A DNA stretch of 64,000 bases, taken from Falsarthrobacter nasiphocae. Lineage in GTDB: Bacteria; Actinomycetota; Actinomycetes; Actinomycetales; Micrococcaceae. The first letter of the stretch is position 1; each line of letters opens with the position of its first letter. The position numbers were made by a program, and so were the translations under genes. The stretch covers positions 1,048,965-1,112,964 of the forward strand of contig NZ_JAVDUI010000001.1 in NCBI RefSeq assembly GCF_031456275.1, in the 5' to 3' direction. The notes under the pieces were generated by a model, which was given only the letters and a program-made list of their open reading frames with translations, ran no database searches and was not told the DNA's origin. Shown here piece by piece: positions 46,077 through 54,457 of the stretch.

Positions 46077-46478
46077 TCAGGAGGACGACGACGAGGGCCG
46101 CCCTCCCGGGCCACCGCCCGCAAGAGGGCGCGCCGCCGCGTTGGCCTTCACCGCCGAGATGATCGCGGCGGCCAGGATGGCGGCATAGCCTGCGAGGGAG
46201 ATGACCAGCGCGGGCGTGCTGGCGCGGGCAATGATGAGGACGGCCGCCGCCACAACAGCCAGCACGAGGCCCCCTGCTCCCCCAAGTTTGAGGACGGGTG
46301 CCCCGGCGATGTGCCCGGCGTACCAGGCGGCGTCGTTCGCCTTCGTGGCGCGGGTCCGGATGCCCACCGCGCCATTGGGCGGCAGGGTGCCCGCCTTGGC
46401 GGCCCCTGCCACCGAGAGAAAGACCGCCGAGACAAGGACCAGCCCAACCACGTTGACGGCTACTCCGCCGATGTCCAT
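46077..46478 (-). CDS. SdpI-family membrane protein
   Basis: 133 residues with three or four TM segments. The family motif LPPNGAVGIRTRATKANDAAWYAGHIAG, the PPN-GxRT signature of SdpI/YhfL, lies after the first TM. Bacillus SdpI gives immunity to the SdpC toxin and acts as a signalling receptor; most SdpI-fold proteins elsewhere have no known role. ATG 46478 follows GGGAGCAGC; the longer open frame is not supported. The tail is a run of Ser after a Gly/Pro-rich segment. No sdpABC-like genes are nearby. Confidence 0.82.
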   Translation of the reverse strand: MDIGGVAVNVVGLVLVSAVFLSVAGAAKAGTLPPNGAVGIRTRATKANDAAWYAGHIAGAPVLKLGGAGGLVLAVVAAAVLIIARASTPALVISLAGYAAILAAAIISAVKANAAARPLAGGGPGGRPSSSSS

Positions 46479-46585
46479 GCTGCTCCCGTTTCTGCGTGGT
46501 TCGTGAATCTGGCAGCAGGGCCTCGTCATAATGGTCCTCCGCAGCACCACACGTGACTCGTGGCCGATGCCGCCCGTCGTGGTGC

Positions 46586-46591
46586 CATACT
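46586..46591 (+). promoter_or_regulatory. -10 element of the FAD oxidoreductase gene (leaderless)
   Basis: CATACT is followed by seven bases and ATG 46599. There is no Shine-Dalgarno sequence. The same spacing occurs at serS, thiE and the permease gene. Confidence 0.45.
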
Positions 46592-46598
46592 AAGTCGC

Positions 46599-48155
46599 AT
46601 GAGCCCCTCTGCGCGGAGTGTGACGCCGGCACGCGTTGACGCGAGCGCCGTTGTTGTGGGCTCGGGTCCCAACGGGCTGGCCGCCGCGATCACCCTGGCC
46701 AGGGCGGGTGTCACCGCGCGGGTGCTTGAAGCCGCGGCGACACCAGGCGGCGGGATGCGCTCTTTCCGCAATGAGCGTTTCGGCACCCTCCACGACCAAT
46801 GCTCCGCTGTGCACCCATTGGCCCTCATCTCGCCGTTTTTCCGAAGCATCGGCCTCGCCCGGAACGTCGAATTCGTGAGGCCGCCGCGCCCCTGGGCCCA
46901 CGGGCATTCCCCCGCGCGGCCCGAACCCGGGCCGCCGGGCACTGACGAACCCACGCCCCCGCCGTCTCACGCCCACGGGCCAGCTCCCGCCCCGCCTCTC
47001 ACCCACGAGTCCCCTCCACACCGGCGCCGTCCTGACCCACTCACCCGATTCGCCGCGTCCCTCGCCGGCGTCGGCGCCCACGCAATGCTCCCGCCGCACA
47101 CCCCGCTCGCACTGGGAACCGCGGCGCTGCTCGGCGGGACCGGCCTCCTCGCGGGGTGGCCCATCCCGCGCGGTGGCTCGCAGGCCATCGTGGACTTCCT
47201 CGTCCGCACCCTCGAATCGCTCGGTGGCACCATCGAGTGCAACCGCCGAGTGGACCCCGGGGCGCTCCCGCCGGAGATCCTCTCTGCCGACCTCGTCTTG
47301 TGGGACACCGATGCCACCACGGCACATCTCGCCGCCCGCCCCGACACCCCCGCGCCTCCGCGGAGATACGGCCCCGGCGCCGCGAAGGCCGATTTCGTCA
47401 CGAACGCCCCCATCCCGTGGTCCGACCCCGCCATGCGCCAGGCCGGCACCGTCCACTTGGGCGGCACATGGTCCGACGTTTCGGCCGCCGAACGAGCCAT
47501 CAATTCCGGCCGCCCCGCCGAGCACCCCGTAGTCCTCGTTTCACAGCCCTCACTCTTCGACTCATCCCGCGCCCCAGCGGGCCTCCATACCGTCTGGGCA
47601 TACGCGCACGTCCCCTTCGGCTCGCGCGAGAATCCCGCGGAGATCATCACGCGAGAGATCGAGCGTTTCGCGCCGGGCTTTTCGGCAACCGTCCTTGACG
47701 TGCGGACGACGACGGCTGAGCAGCTCAGCGAATACAACCTCAACTACGTCGGCGGCGATATCGCTACGGGCGCCACGCGGGGCCTTCAAATGCTCACCGG
47801 GGGTTCCCTGCGCAAGGCGAGGGCCGGGGAGTCGACCGGGGCAGCCTCGCTCGGTCCAGCCGGCGGACCGGGCCTCGACCGCGGTTTGCGCAAGTCCTGG
47901 CGCTCAGTCCTTTCCTCCAGCACGCGGTTGAGGCTGCCGGTTCACTCGCTCCTGTCCTGGCCTGCCCGGTTCGCCGCCTCCCCGTGGACGCTGCCCAGGC
48001 CGGGCTGGTACCTCTGCTCGGCGGCCACGCCGCCCGGGCCAGGCGTGCACGGGATGGCCGGCTACATCGCGGCCCGTCTGGCCCTCCAAACCATGGACCA
48101 GCCCGCTCCGTCATCCCTGAGGCGCGCCTACCAGGCCATGACCCCTTGCCCCTAG
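46599..48155 (+). CDS. FAD-dependent oxidoreductase (phytoene-desaturase-like) with unusual insertions
   Basis: 518 residues. The N terminus has the dinucleotide-binding motif VVVGSGPNGLAAAITLARAGVTARVLEA, followed by the GGGMRSF loop. The C terminus has WYLCSAATPPGPGVHGMAGYIAAR, the FAD-closing motif of NAD(P)/FAD oxidoreductases near phytoene desaturase. Two regions are odd. At about residues 105-150 a Pro/His-rich stretch replaces the usual helical segment. At about 400-455 a block rich in Arg, Gly and Ser (47800-47966) interrupts the normally continuous join between the GGDI region and the final motif. The enzyme may still be active or may be decaying. No carotenoid genes are adjacent. 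Confidence 0.82.
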   Translation: MSPSARSVTPARVDASAVVVGSGPNGLAAAITLARAGVTARVLEAAATPGGGMRSFRNERFGTLHDQCSAVHPLALISPFFRSIGLARNVEFVRPPRPWAHGHSPARPEPGPPGTDEPTPPPSHAHGPAPAPPLTHESPPHRRRPDPLTRFAASLAGVGAHAMLPPHTPLALGTAALLGGTGLLAGWPIPRGGSQAIVDFLVRTLESLGGTIECNRRVDPGALPPEILSADLVLWDTDATTAHLAARPDTPAPPRRYGPGAAKADFVTNAPIPWSDPAMRQAGTVHLGGTWSDVSAAERAINSGRPAEHPVVLVSQPSLFDSSRAPAGLHTVWAYAHVPFGSRENPAEIITREIERFAPGFSATVLDVRTTTAEQLSEYNLNYVGGDIATGATRGLQMLTGGSLRKARAGESTGAASLGPAGGPGLDRGLRKSWRSVLSSSTRLRLPVHSLLSWPARFAASPWTLPRPGWYLCSAATPPGPGVHGMAGYIAARLALQTMDQPAPSSLRRAYQAMTPCP

Positions 48156-48196
48156 CGGTGAAATACCGCCCGTTGGGAAGGGCCCACGCCAAGTCG

Positions 48197-48205
48197 TTAT
48201 CCACA
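48197..48205 (+). promoter_or_regulatory. DnaA-box match
   Basis: TTATCCACA, a perfect R1-type DnaA box, in the 48,156-48,401 intergenic gap. A second perfect copy in the same orientation lies 169 bp downstream. Confidence 0.5.
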
Positions 48206-48365
48206 GGGCGGCGATGTCCTTGGCCCCGACGGCACGCCGCTCACTGCGACCGCTGCGCACTCGATGAGGCCCGCCAAGAACCGCGTAATCATGCCAAAAT
48301 AGGAGGGCGCCACCCCTTGCCCAGCTGTACTACACTAGGGACTGCAACGCGTCGGCGGGCGGGAC

Positions 48366-48374
48366 TTATCCACA
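48366..48374 (+). promoter_or_regulatory. DnaA-box match
   Basis: Second TTATCCACA, located between a TACACT -10-like hexamer (48330-48335) and the ribosome site of the small gene at 48402. Binding of DnaA here could repress that promoter. Confidence 0.5.
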
Positions 48375-48401
48375 GGCGGGCGCGCTGAAGAGGGGATGAT
48401 G

Positions 48402-48587
48402 ATGAGTACGATTCTTGTAGAAAGCGCAACCACTCGAACCGTTGGTGATCGAATCCGGGCCACGCTAGCATCCGTCGGCCTTTCGCGAGACGAACTAGAG
48501 AAACTCAACGACAAGGACGAGCTGACGCTTGACCAGCTTCGCGCCCTGGAGCGCGTCCGCAGGTTTGAGTTCCTGTTGCACGAGTGA
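48402..48587 (+). CDS. Small helical protein of a low-GC two-gene cassette
   Basis: 61 residues (MSTILVESATTRTVGDRIRA, then TLASVGLSRDELEKLNDKDE and a helical C terminus). It is charged and predicted to be all-helical, with no known domain. Three ATGs occur in a row; the third (48402) is best spaced from GAGGGG. Base composition is clearly lower in GC than the flanks, suggesting transfer. The next gene starts 9 bases after its stop. A small charged helical protein in front of a larger one recalls antitoxin-toxin order, but there is no direct evidence. Confidence 0.7.
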   Translation: MSTILVESATTRTVGDRIRATLASVGLSRDELEKLNDKDELTLDQLRALERVRRFEFLLHE

Positions 48588-48596
48588 CCTTTTCAC

Positions 48597-48968
48597 GTGT
48601 CAGCACTCGCAGACTCCGCTAGAAGCTTCGCGGAGGAGCTAAACACAACTCTCTCCGCCGTCTTCGGGGAGTCGGAACCGCTTCTCGAAATGTTCTACGT
48701 CGAGGGCAAAGGACGTGCGATCATTCAACCCGTGAGCGATTCCGGGGGCATCCCACTGAGGGTAAAGGGCGAACACGTTCTCGACCTTGAACTTTCCTAT
48801 GAGCTGGAAATGGGCCGAAGAAGCGGATTCTTGAAAGTCATGAAGAGTCGTTTCCTCATTCGAGCGGAGGGGGAATCGTCCCCGGTCGCTTCATTTGACT
48901 TCGATGAGGGATATTCAGAAGATCTGCCGTCGGCACATATCAACCTGCACACGGAAAGCACGGGTTAG
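48597..48968 (+). pseudogene. Second gene of the low-GC cassette, probably truncated by an IS element
   Basis: 123 codons from GTG 48597. The product is unrecognised: a mixed alpha/beta protein with ELSYELEMGRRSGFLKVMKSRF and FDFDEGYSEDLPSAHINLHTES. The stop codon TAG lies inside the terminal repeat of the IS remnant that begins at 48962, so the native C terminus has been replaced by two codons of IS sequence. If the domain needed its tail the gene is dead. Its codon use and GC content match the 61-residue protein upstream, so both arrived together. Confidence 0.65.
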
Positions 48969-49571
48969 CGGCCAAAAAGTGTGTGTGGCAGGGGCCTGCT
49001 TCCCAGTTGGCAGTAGGGCTATACGCCCGTTAACTTACTCTGCAACCATGATGAATGCCCCTTCCCGCGAATCGGCCCCGTTGTGGTGTATGCGCCAAGC
49101 CCCTGATCAAGAACGGCGCGGCGCGATGGATTCGCCCGTGCCCGCCGGTTAGGTCAGCCGTGTGGATGAGCACCTCGCCTGCTGGCCTGTGGTGGGTCTC
49201 CGCTCGTTCCGGGCTTTCGGGGCGTGCTCCTCACATGCGCCCGGAGCTCGCCCCACGTGTTCCGGGCTTTCGCGAGGGGTTCTCCTTGTCGCCCCGGGAA
49301 TCATGCGGATGTTGGCCGTGTGCAAGCGCTTCGGGGTGTTAAAGCCGGGATGGAGTGGACACGCTGCTGGCGTCCGCCCAGGTTCACGGAGACGATCCTG
49401 GAAGCAGTGGCACGTGCCCTGGTGTACAGGTGCGGGTCGGGCGTGAAGGAGTGGCACCTGGCTTAGCTCGCGGGGCGGGGCCACCTTCCCGCATCGAGTG
49501 ACCAGGCAAGCTGAGCGGGTCAGGATGGCCATGACACGCCCGAGAAAAACACACTTTTTGGCCGCTAACCC
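48962..49571 (+). mobile_element. Internally deleted IS1249-like element (remnant)
   Basis: The left end (about 150 bp from GGGTTAGCGGCC) and right end (GGCCGCTAACCC at 49560-49571) are nearly identical to those of the intact copy next to it. The transposase is missing: after the first 30 or so codons the sequence jumps to a segment like the middle of the gene (GTGGATGAGCAC near 49161) and then to unrelated DNA. No 8-bp target duplication flanks it. It cannot encode a transposase. Confidence 0.85.
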
Positions 49572-49580
49572 CGCTAACCC

Positions 49581-49588
49581 GCAATCCT
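49581..49588. repeat. 8-bp target site duplication, left copy
   Basis: GCAATCCT directly before the intact IS element; the identical 8 bases follow the element at 50871-50878. Confidence 0.9.
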
Positions 49589-50870
49589 GGGTTAGCGGCC
49601 AAAAAGTGTGTGTGGCAGGGGCCTGCTTCCCAGTCGGCAGTAGGGCTATACGCCCGTTGACTTACTCTGCAAGCATGATGAATGCCCCTTCCCGCGAATC
49701 GGCCCCGTTGTGGTGTATGCGCCCAGCCCCTGATCAAGAACGGCACGACCAGCGCAGGACGCCCGCGCTACCGATGCTCATCCTGCGGAGCGTCCACCAC
49801 CCCAGCCCGCCGGGATGACCTGACACGGGCCCACCAGATCCACCGCTTCGAGGACTGGCTCCTTGGACGTACGACCCAGGGCGAGCACGGGCCCGCTCGC
49901 ACATTCCGCCGCCAACATGCCTGGTGCTGGAACGTGGCCCCGGAACCAGTACTGACCGGGGAAGTCCACCGGGTGCTGATGCTGGATGGGACGTACTTCA
50001 ACACCTGGTGCGCGCTCGTGGCCTACACCGGTGAGCATGTCGTGGCGTGGCAGTTCTGCGACCGGGAGAAGCGCGCGTCCTGGGCCGCGCTGCTGGAGAT
50101 GATCCCGGCCCCGGAGATCGTCATCGTCGACGGGAACGCCGCGGCTCTGACCGTGATCGGCGAGCTGTGGCCCGCCACCCGGGTTCAACGGTGTCTCTTT
50201 CATCTGCTTCACCGGGTGGATGAGCATCTCACTCGTCGGCCCGTGCTACAGGCAGGGCGGCAACTGCGGTCGCTGGCCCGGGCGTTGCCGAAGGTCTCCT
50301 CCCTGGACCAGGCGGCCTCGTGGGAGGCTTCGTTGGCCGCGTGGCATGGGGCCTGGCGGGCGCTTCTGACGGAGCGCACGTACGCCCGTGCTGGCCTGGT
50401 GAGGCCCTCGAGCGTGCCTGTGAGCGCGGCGTGGTGGTACACGCATCAGCGTCTTCGGCGGGCGTATTTCACCCTGGAACGCGTTCGCAAAGCCGGGCAT
50501 CTCTTCACCTGGTTGGAACAAGCCAGGCCCGGGGAAGTGCTGCCGCGTACGACAAGCCCGCTCGAGGGTGGGGTCAATGCCGGGCTCAAGGAACTCTTCC
50601 GACTGCATCGCGGGATCCCCAGGCACCGGGCCCCCGTGGCGGCGGCCTGGTATTTCCGGTCCTTGAGCGTGGACACTCGACCAGCAAGCGAGCTCATCCG
50701 CCCTGAGCACTACCAGGCCCGGGAGGACACCATCGCGGGGGTCGAGGACGTGATCGGGCCCGAGCTGTGGGGCACCGGGTTCAGCTGGGAGGACGGGAAC
50801 GGAACCCAGCGAGGGTGGGCAGGACGGCCATGACACGCCCGAGAAAAACACACTTTTTGGCCGCTAACCC
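49589..50870 (+). mobile_element. Intact IS1249-like insertion sequence (IS256 group)
   Basis: 1282 bp, bounded by terminal inverted repeats of about 23 bp starting GGGTTAGCGGCCAAAAAGTG, and by an 8-bp direct duplication of the target (GCAATCCT). It carries one full transposase gene. Perfect duplication and intact ends indicate recent insertion. It landed 17 bp from the right end of the gutted copy. Confidence 0.95.
49682..50833 (+). CDS. IS1249-family transposase
   Basis: 383 residues, the only gene of the IS. An N-terminal zinc ribbon (CGVC ... CSSCG) is followed by TSAGRPRYRC. The DDE catalytic domain shows MLDGTYFNTW (first Asp), VIVDGNAAAL (second Asp) and, further on, a candidate Glu near TTSPLEGGVNAGLKELFRLHRG. 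RVQRCLFHLLHRVDEHLTRRP is typical of mutator/IS256-like transposases. The frame is intact to a TGA inside the right end. Confidence 0.94.
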   Translation: MPLPANRPRCGVCAQPLIKNGTTSAGRPRYRCSSCGASTTPARRDDLTRAHQIHRFEDWLLGRTTQGEHGPARTFRRQHAWCWNVAPEPVLTGEVHRVLMLDGTYFNTWCALVAYTGEHVVAWQFCDREKRASWAALLEMIPAPEIVIVDGNAAALTVIGELWPATRVQRCLFHLLHRVDEHLTRRPVLQAGRQLRSLARALPKVSSLDQAASWEASLAAWHGAWRALLTERTYARAGLVRPSSVPVSAAWWYTHQRLRRAYFTLERVRKAGHLFTWLEQARPGEVLPRTTSPLEGGVNAGLKELFRLHRGIPRHRAPVAAAWYFRSLSVDTRPASELIRPEHYQAREDTIAGVEDVIGPELWGTGFSWEDGNGTQRGWAGRP

Positions 50871-50878
50871 GCAATCCT
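50871..50878. repeat. 8-bp target site duplication, right copy
   Basis: GCAATCCT directly after the right terminal repeat, matching 49581-49588. Confidence 0.9.
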
Positions 50879-50904
50879 CGAGTCCCAATCCCCACCCGCA
50901 AACG

Positions 50905-50934
50905 AAAAAATCCCGGCCACCACAGTGACCGGGA
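50905..50934 (-). terminator. Terminator of the tRNA-Leu gene
   Basis: On the minus strand TCCCGGTCAC pairs with GTGGCCGGGA (one G-U pair) around a 4-base loop, followed by six T residues. It lies 45 bases downstream of the tRNA. Confidence 0.9.
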
Positions 50935-50979
50935 GAGTTTCGAGCGCAGAACCGAAAAGTTTCGATCTGCACCCATCTG

Positions 50980-51063
<84 letters not shown>

Positions 51064-51167
51064 GTGCATCTGCGCACCGCAGGCGCGCACATAGCTAGAT
51101 CATTCTAGCGCATGCGGGGCCCGGCCGCGAAATCGCCGTGAGGTCCGGGCCCCGCTCCACCCCGGTC

Positions 51168-53234
51168 TCACCCCTGCTGGAGGCTCTCCACCGGCTGCAC
51201 GCGGGATGCCCTCACGGCGGGCACAATCCCCGCGCAAGTCCCCACGAGGAGGCCGGCGCCGAGCCCAAGCAGGACCGTCGTCGCCCCGAGAACCGGCGTC
51301 CACCCGTGGAACGCCGCCACGAGGAACAGCGCGTTGACGGAGAACAGGATGCCAATGACGGAGCCGCCCAGCGCGGTCAGCACCGCCTCCCAGCAGAACT
51401 GCGCGCCGATGGCGCGCGGCGGCGCCCCCAGGGCCATGCGGATGCCAATCTCCCGCCGCCGCTCCATGACGGCCACGATGAACGTGTTCATGATGCCAAT
51501 ACCCGCAATGAACAGCGTCAGGGCGGACATCCCCACGAGCAGAATCTGCTGCTGCTGGTCCACGGCCTGCCTGAGGCTCTTGATCTCGGGCGGGGTGGCT
51601 GCGGAGAGCGTTTCGGGCCGCGCGGGGTCAAGCGCCAGGGGCAGTTGGGAGGCGACGACGTCGGCCGCCCCGGGCCGGACCACCACGACAACGCTGGCCG
51701 GCCCGGTACTCTCCCCACCCGAATCCGCCAGGGGCACGCCGATGGGCAGATAGACATCGGCGTGGCGCCCGCGCCCGTCGCCGAAGTCCTTGGCCACGCC
51801 GATGACGCTCACCTGCTGATCCCCGACGGTCAGCACCATCCCGGGCTCCCACTGCCGCTTCAGGCGATTGAGGAGGACCTCGGTCACCACCGCCACGTGG
51901 TCGCCGCGGCGAACGTGCCCCTCATCGAAGAGGCGGCCCTGTTCGGCCACCACGCCGAGGGCCTCAAGACCCTCCGGCCCCACGCCGTCCACGGGAACGG
52001 GTTCGGCCGGAGCTCCGGAGCCTCGGGCCAGGAAGACGTCCCTGCCTTCGGTGAGGCGGTGGACCGTGCCGCCGGCCCGGACCCCGTCGATGCTCCGGTA
52101 GCGGCTTGCGGCCACGTGGTCGCGCCATGCCTTCGCCTGAGCGGCAGTGAGTTTCTCGGGCTGGCCGGCGGCCATGCGCATGACCTCGACGCGGTCGGCC
52201 TTGTAGGCGTCAAACGCACTGGAGATCTGCGCTCCGGCGGTCTCCGCGAATCCCACAGAGAGCACGAGCGCCGAGACGCCGAGCGCCACACCGAGGAGGG
52301 TGTAGAGGTTGCGCCGGAGCCGGCCCGCGAACGCGTTCCAGGCCTGCGTCCAGGCCACCCATCCCCACCGCGCGCCCCGTCTGCGCCCTAGCTCTTCGGT
52401 CGGCGCACCTGCGTCGGCACTTGCATACGCCGCCGCCTCGTCACCAGGCCGAGTCTTGGCCTCACGCTCCCCACCCCCGCCGAGCGCTGCCTGTTCCTCG
52501 ACGATCTGCCCGTCGAGCACCCGCAGCACGCGGTCACACTTGGCCGCCACGGACTCGTCGTGGGTGACGATCACCGTGACGGAGTCCTCCCGGGTCACAT
52601 CCCGGAGCAGGTCGATGACCTCGACGCTGCGCGCGCTGTCGAGAGAGCCGGTCGGCTCGTCGCAGAGGAGGACATCCGGCCGGGTCACGAGCGCGCGGGC
52701 GATGGCCACGCGCTGCTTCTCGCCGCCGGAGAGCGTCGCGGGAAACGCGGCGGAGCGGTGCTCGAGCCCAAGTTCCGCGAGCGCGTCTTCGACCCTCCGC
52801 TTGCGCTCCTCGCGGGACCGCCGCGCGTGGATGAGCGGCAGCTCCACGTTCTCGAACACGGTCTTGTGCTCAATGAGGTGAAACGCCTGGAAGACGTGAG
52901 AGACGTGGGCCAGCCGGGCCGCGGACCTGCGCCCCGGCCCGAGCCTGTCCATGCGCTGGCCCCGGATCTCAAGCTCGCCCTCGTCCGGCGCGAGGAGCAG
53001 CCCCAGCATGTTGAGCAGCGTGGACTTCCCGGACCCGGACGCGCCGAGCAGCGCCACCATCTCACCGGGGTACAGCGTCAGGTCGACGGCGTTGACCACG
53101 GTCTGCTCGTCCCCCGCCGGCCCGAAGGCCTTGATCAGCCCGCGCGCCTCCAGGATCGGACCAACCCCTGGGCGCCCCTCTTGCCGGGCACGCCGCGCGA
53201 GGCCCCCGGCCGCGAGCGCCGTTGAACCGCTCAC
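51168..53234 (-). CDS. MacB-like ABC exporter, ATPase fused to permease
   Basis: 688 residues. The N-terminal ATPase (about 25-255) has Walker A GASGSGKST, Q-loop HVFQAFHL, signature LSGGEKQRVA, Walker B VLLCDEPTGSLD and switch VIVTHD, of the LolD/MacB type. After a linker comes the permease: one TM at about 310-330, an extracytoplasmic domain of about 200 residues, then three TM segments within 540-670 (ALTLFIAGIGIMNTFIVAVMERRREIGIRMALGA is the FtsX/MacB signature). This single-polypeptide layout is MacB's. It likely expels a drug, peptide or lipid, or senses envelope stress. Its GTG overlaps the stop of the adaptor gene. Confidence 0.93.
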   Translation of the reverse strand: MSGSTALAAGGLARRARQEGRPGVGPILEARGLIKAFGPAGDEQTVVNAVDLTLYPGEMVALLGASGSGKSTLLNMLGLLLAPDEGELEIRGQRMDRLGPGRRSAARLAHVSHVFQAFHLIEHKTVFENVELPLIHARRSREERKRRVEDALAELGLEHRSAAFPATLSGGEKQRVAIARALVTRPDVLLCDEPTGSLDSARSVEVIDLLRDVTREDSVTVIVTHDESVAAKCDRVLRVLDGQIVEEQAALGGGGEREAKTRPGDEAAAYASADAGAPTEELGRRRGARWGWVAWTQAWNAFAGRLRRNLYTLLGVALGVSALVLSVGFAETAGAQISSAFDAYKADRVEVMRMAAGQPEKLTAAQAKAWRDHVAASRYRSIDGVRAGGTVHRLTEGRDVFLARGSGAPAEPVPVDGVGPEGLEALGVVAEQGRLFDEGHVRRGDHVAVVTEVLLNRLKRQWEPGMVLTVGDQQVSVIGVAKDFGDGRGRHADVYLPIGVPLADSGGESTGPASVVVVVRPGAADVVASQLPLALDPARPETLSAATPPEIKSLRQAVDQQQQILLVGMSALTLFIAGIGIMNTFIVAVMERRREIGIRMALGAPPRAIGAQFCWEAVLTALGGSVIGILFSVNALFLVAAFHGWTPVLGATTVLLGLGAGLLVGTCAGIVPAVRASRVQPVESLQQG

Positions 53235-54442
53235 CGGCCGGCTCCGCCCTCGCCCCGCCGCTCAGCATCCTCCACCAGCACCGCGTCACCGGCGGCCAGC
53301 TTCTGCCCCGCGGCGGGCGTGATCACGGTCCGCCCCCCCAGCGCAAGCCCCGGCGTCACCTCAACATCCCTCACGGCCGCGTTCTGGTCCGAGGGGTCCC
53401 CCTGCACCACGCGCACGAGCGTCTTCCCGTCCTTGGTCCACAGCGCGCTCGCCGGCACAATCAGCGAGTCCTTGGGCCCCGCGTTGACCACCACGTTGAG
53501 GTTGGCGCGGGTCTCCTTCTCCTTGGCGTCCCTGGACACGACTGCCACAAGAGCTCCCTTGTCCGAGCTCTCCTGCCCCGCGCCCTGCGCACCGGGCTTC
53601 GTCCCGGCGGGTCCGCCCTCCGCACCGTGTCCGCCTGGCGCGCCGGGTGCTCCTGCGGCGGCCGCGTCGTCGCCCGTGACCTTCCGTTCAACGCCCACCG
53701 TCACCTTCTTCCCGGGAGAGGTGGACAGCGTGGCCTTCTGCCCTGCCTCAACCCCGTGCGGCAGCTGCCCGTCTCCGCCCACGCAGAGCCAGCGCTTCTC
53801 CCCAATGCCCAGGCTGAGGAGCGGCTTTTGCGCGGGGCCGGGTTCCGCCTGCGCGGTCAGGACAGTGCCCCCTTCTTCGGGGACGACGACGAACAGCCCG
53901 GCGGGAGCGCCGTCGGCGACGTCAATCGTGGGGTATCCGAGGTCCCGCAGCAGGAGGGCCAGGGCCTCCATCACGGGCTTGCCCGCGGCCGTCCCCCGCT
54001 CGTAGCCGGTCACCGCGAGGTAGCCGAGGCCGGCCAGGGCGCTCCGAAGCTGGTCCACGTCAGGCCCGGCCGTCTTGGGCGTGATGTCCCGGTAGAAGGG
54101 GAAGGAACCCGCGAGCGCGACGACGGGCTGCCCCTGGACCTCCGCCAGCCCCTTGCCCGAGCGCACTGTGGTGCCCTGCTTGACGAAGACCCGGGTGACG
54201 ATCTTCTCCTCGCCCTTGAGCTCCACCGGCAGCTGCCGGAGGTAGCCCGCCGTGCACGTCAGGTTGACCGAGTCCTCGAGGAGGCCCTTCTCCACGGGGG
54301 CGGTGAGCCGGGACCGTTGGGGCGCCTCTGCCTGGGCGCGCCGCTGCTCTGGGGACTGGACGGACTGGGCCGTGAACCACGTGCCCACGGTGAGCGCGGC
54401 AACGAGGATGACCCCAATGAGGACCTTGACTGCTTTCTTCAT
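53231..54442 (-). CDS. Membrane-anchored adaptor of the ABC exporter (HlyD-like with peptidoglycan-binding-like region)
   Basis: 403 residues. An N-terminal TM anchor (about 5-27) is followed by an extracytoplasmic region. Beta-rich lipoyl-like parts (VTRVFVKQGTTVRSGKGLAEVQGQPVVAL) enclose a peptidoglycan-binding-like segment (GPDVDQLRSALAGLGY...). The C-terminal barrel ends in VTPGLALGGRTVITPAAGQKLAAGDAVLV, as in membrane-fusion proteins. A disordered Gly/Pro/Ala stretch lies near residues 260-285. Gram-positive exporters of the MacB class often pair with such adaptors. Overlaps the ABC gene by 4 bases. Confidence 0.87.
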   Translation of the reverse strand: MKKAVKVLIGVILVAALTVGTWFTAQSVQSPEQRRAQAEAPQRSRLTAPVEKGLLEDSVNLTCTAGYLRQLPVELKGEEKIVTRVFVKQGTTVRSGKGLAEVQGQPVVALAGSFPFYRDITPKTAGPDVDQLRSALAGLGYLAVTGYERGTAAGKPVMEALALLLRDLGYPTIDVADGAPAGLFVVVPEEGGTVLTAQAEPGPAQKPLLSLGIGEKRWLCVGGDGQLPHGVEAGQKATLSTSPGKKVTVGVERKVTGDDAAAAGAPGAPGGHGAEGGPAGTKPGAQGAGQESSDKGALVAVVSRDAKEKETRANLNVVVNAGPKDSLIVPASALWTKDGKTLVRVVQGDPSDQNAAVRDVEVTPGLALGGRTVITPAAGQKLAAGDAVLVEDAERRGEGGAGR

Positions 54443-54457
54443 GCCAGGAGCTCGTTC

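Noticed and set aside
48402..48968. Firm call as a toxin-antitoxin system
   Set aside because: Only gene order, size and composition suggest it; no toxin or antitoxin motif is visible, so it is kept as a hypothesis in the findings.
49055..49466. Several short frames inside the deleted IS copy
   Set aside because: They are fragments of the former transposase frame and unrelated filler, with no intact start, ribosome site or domain.
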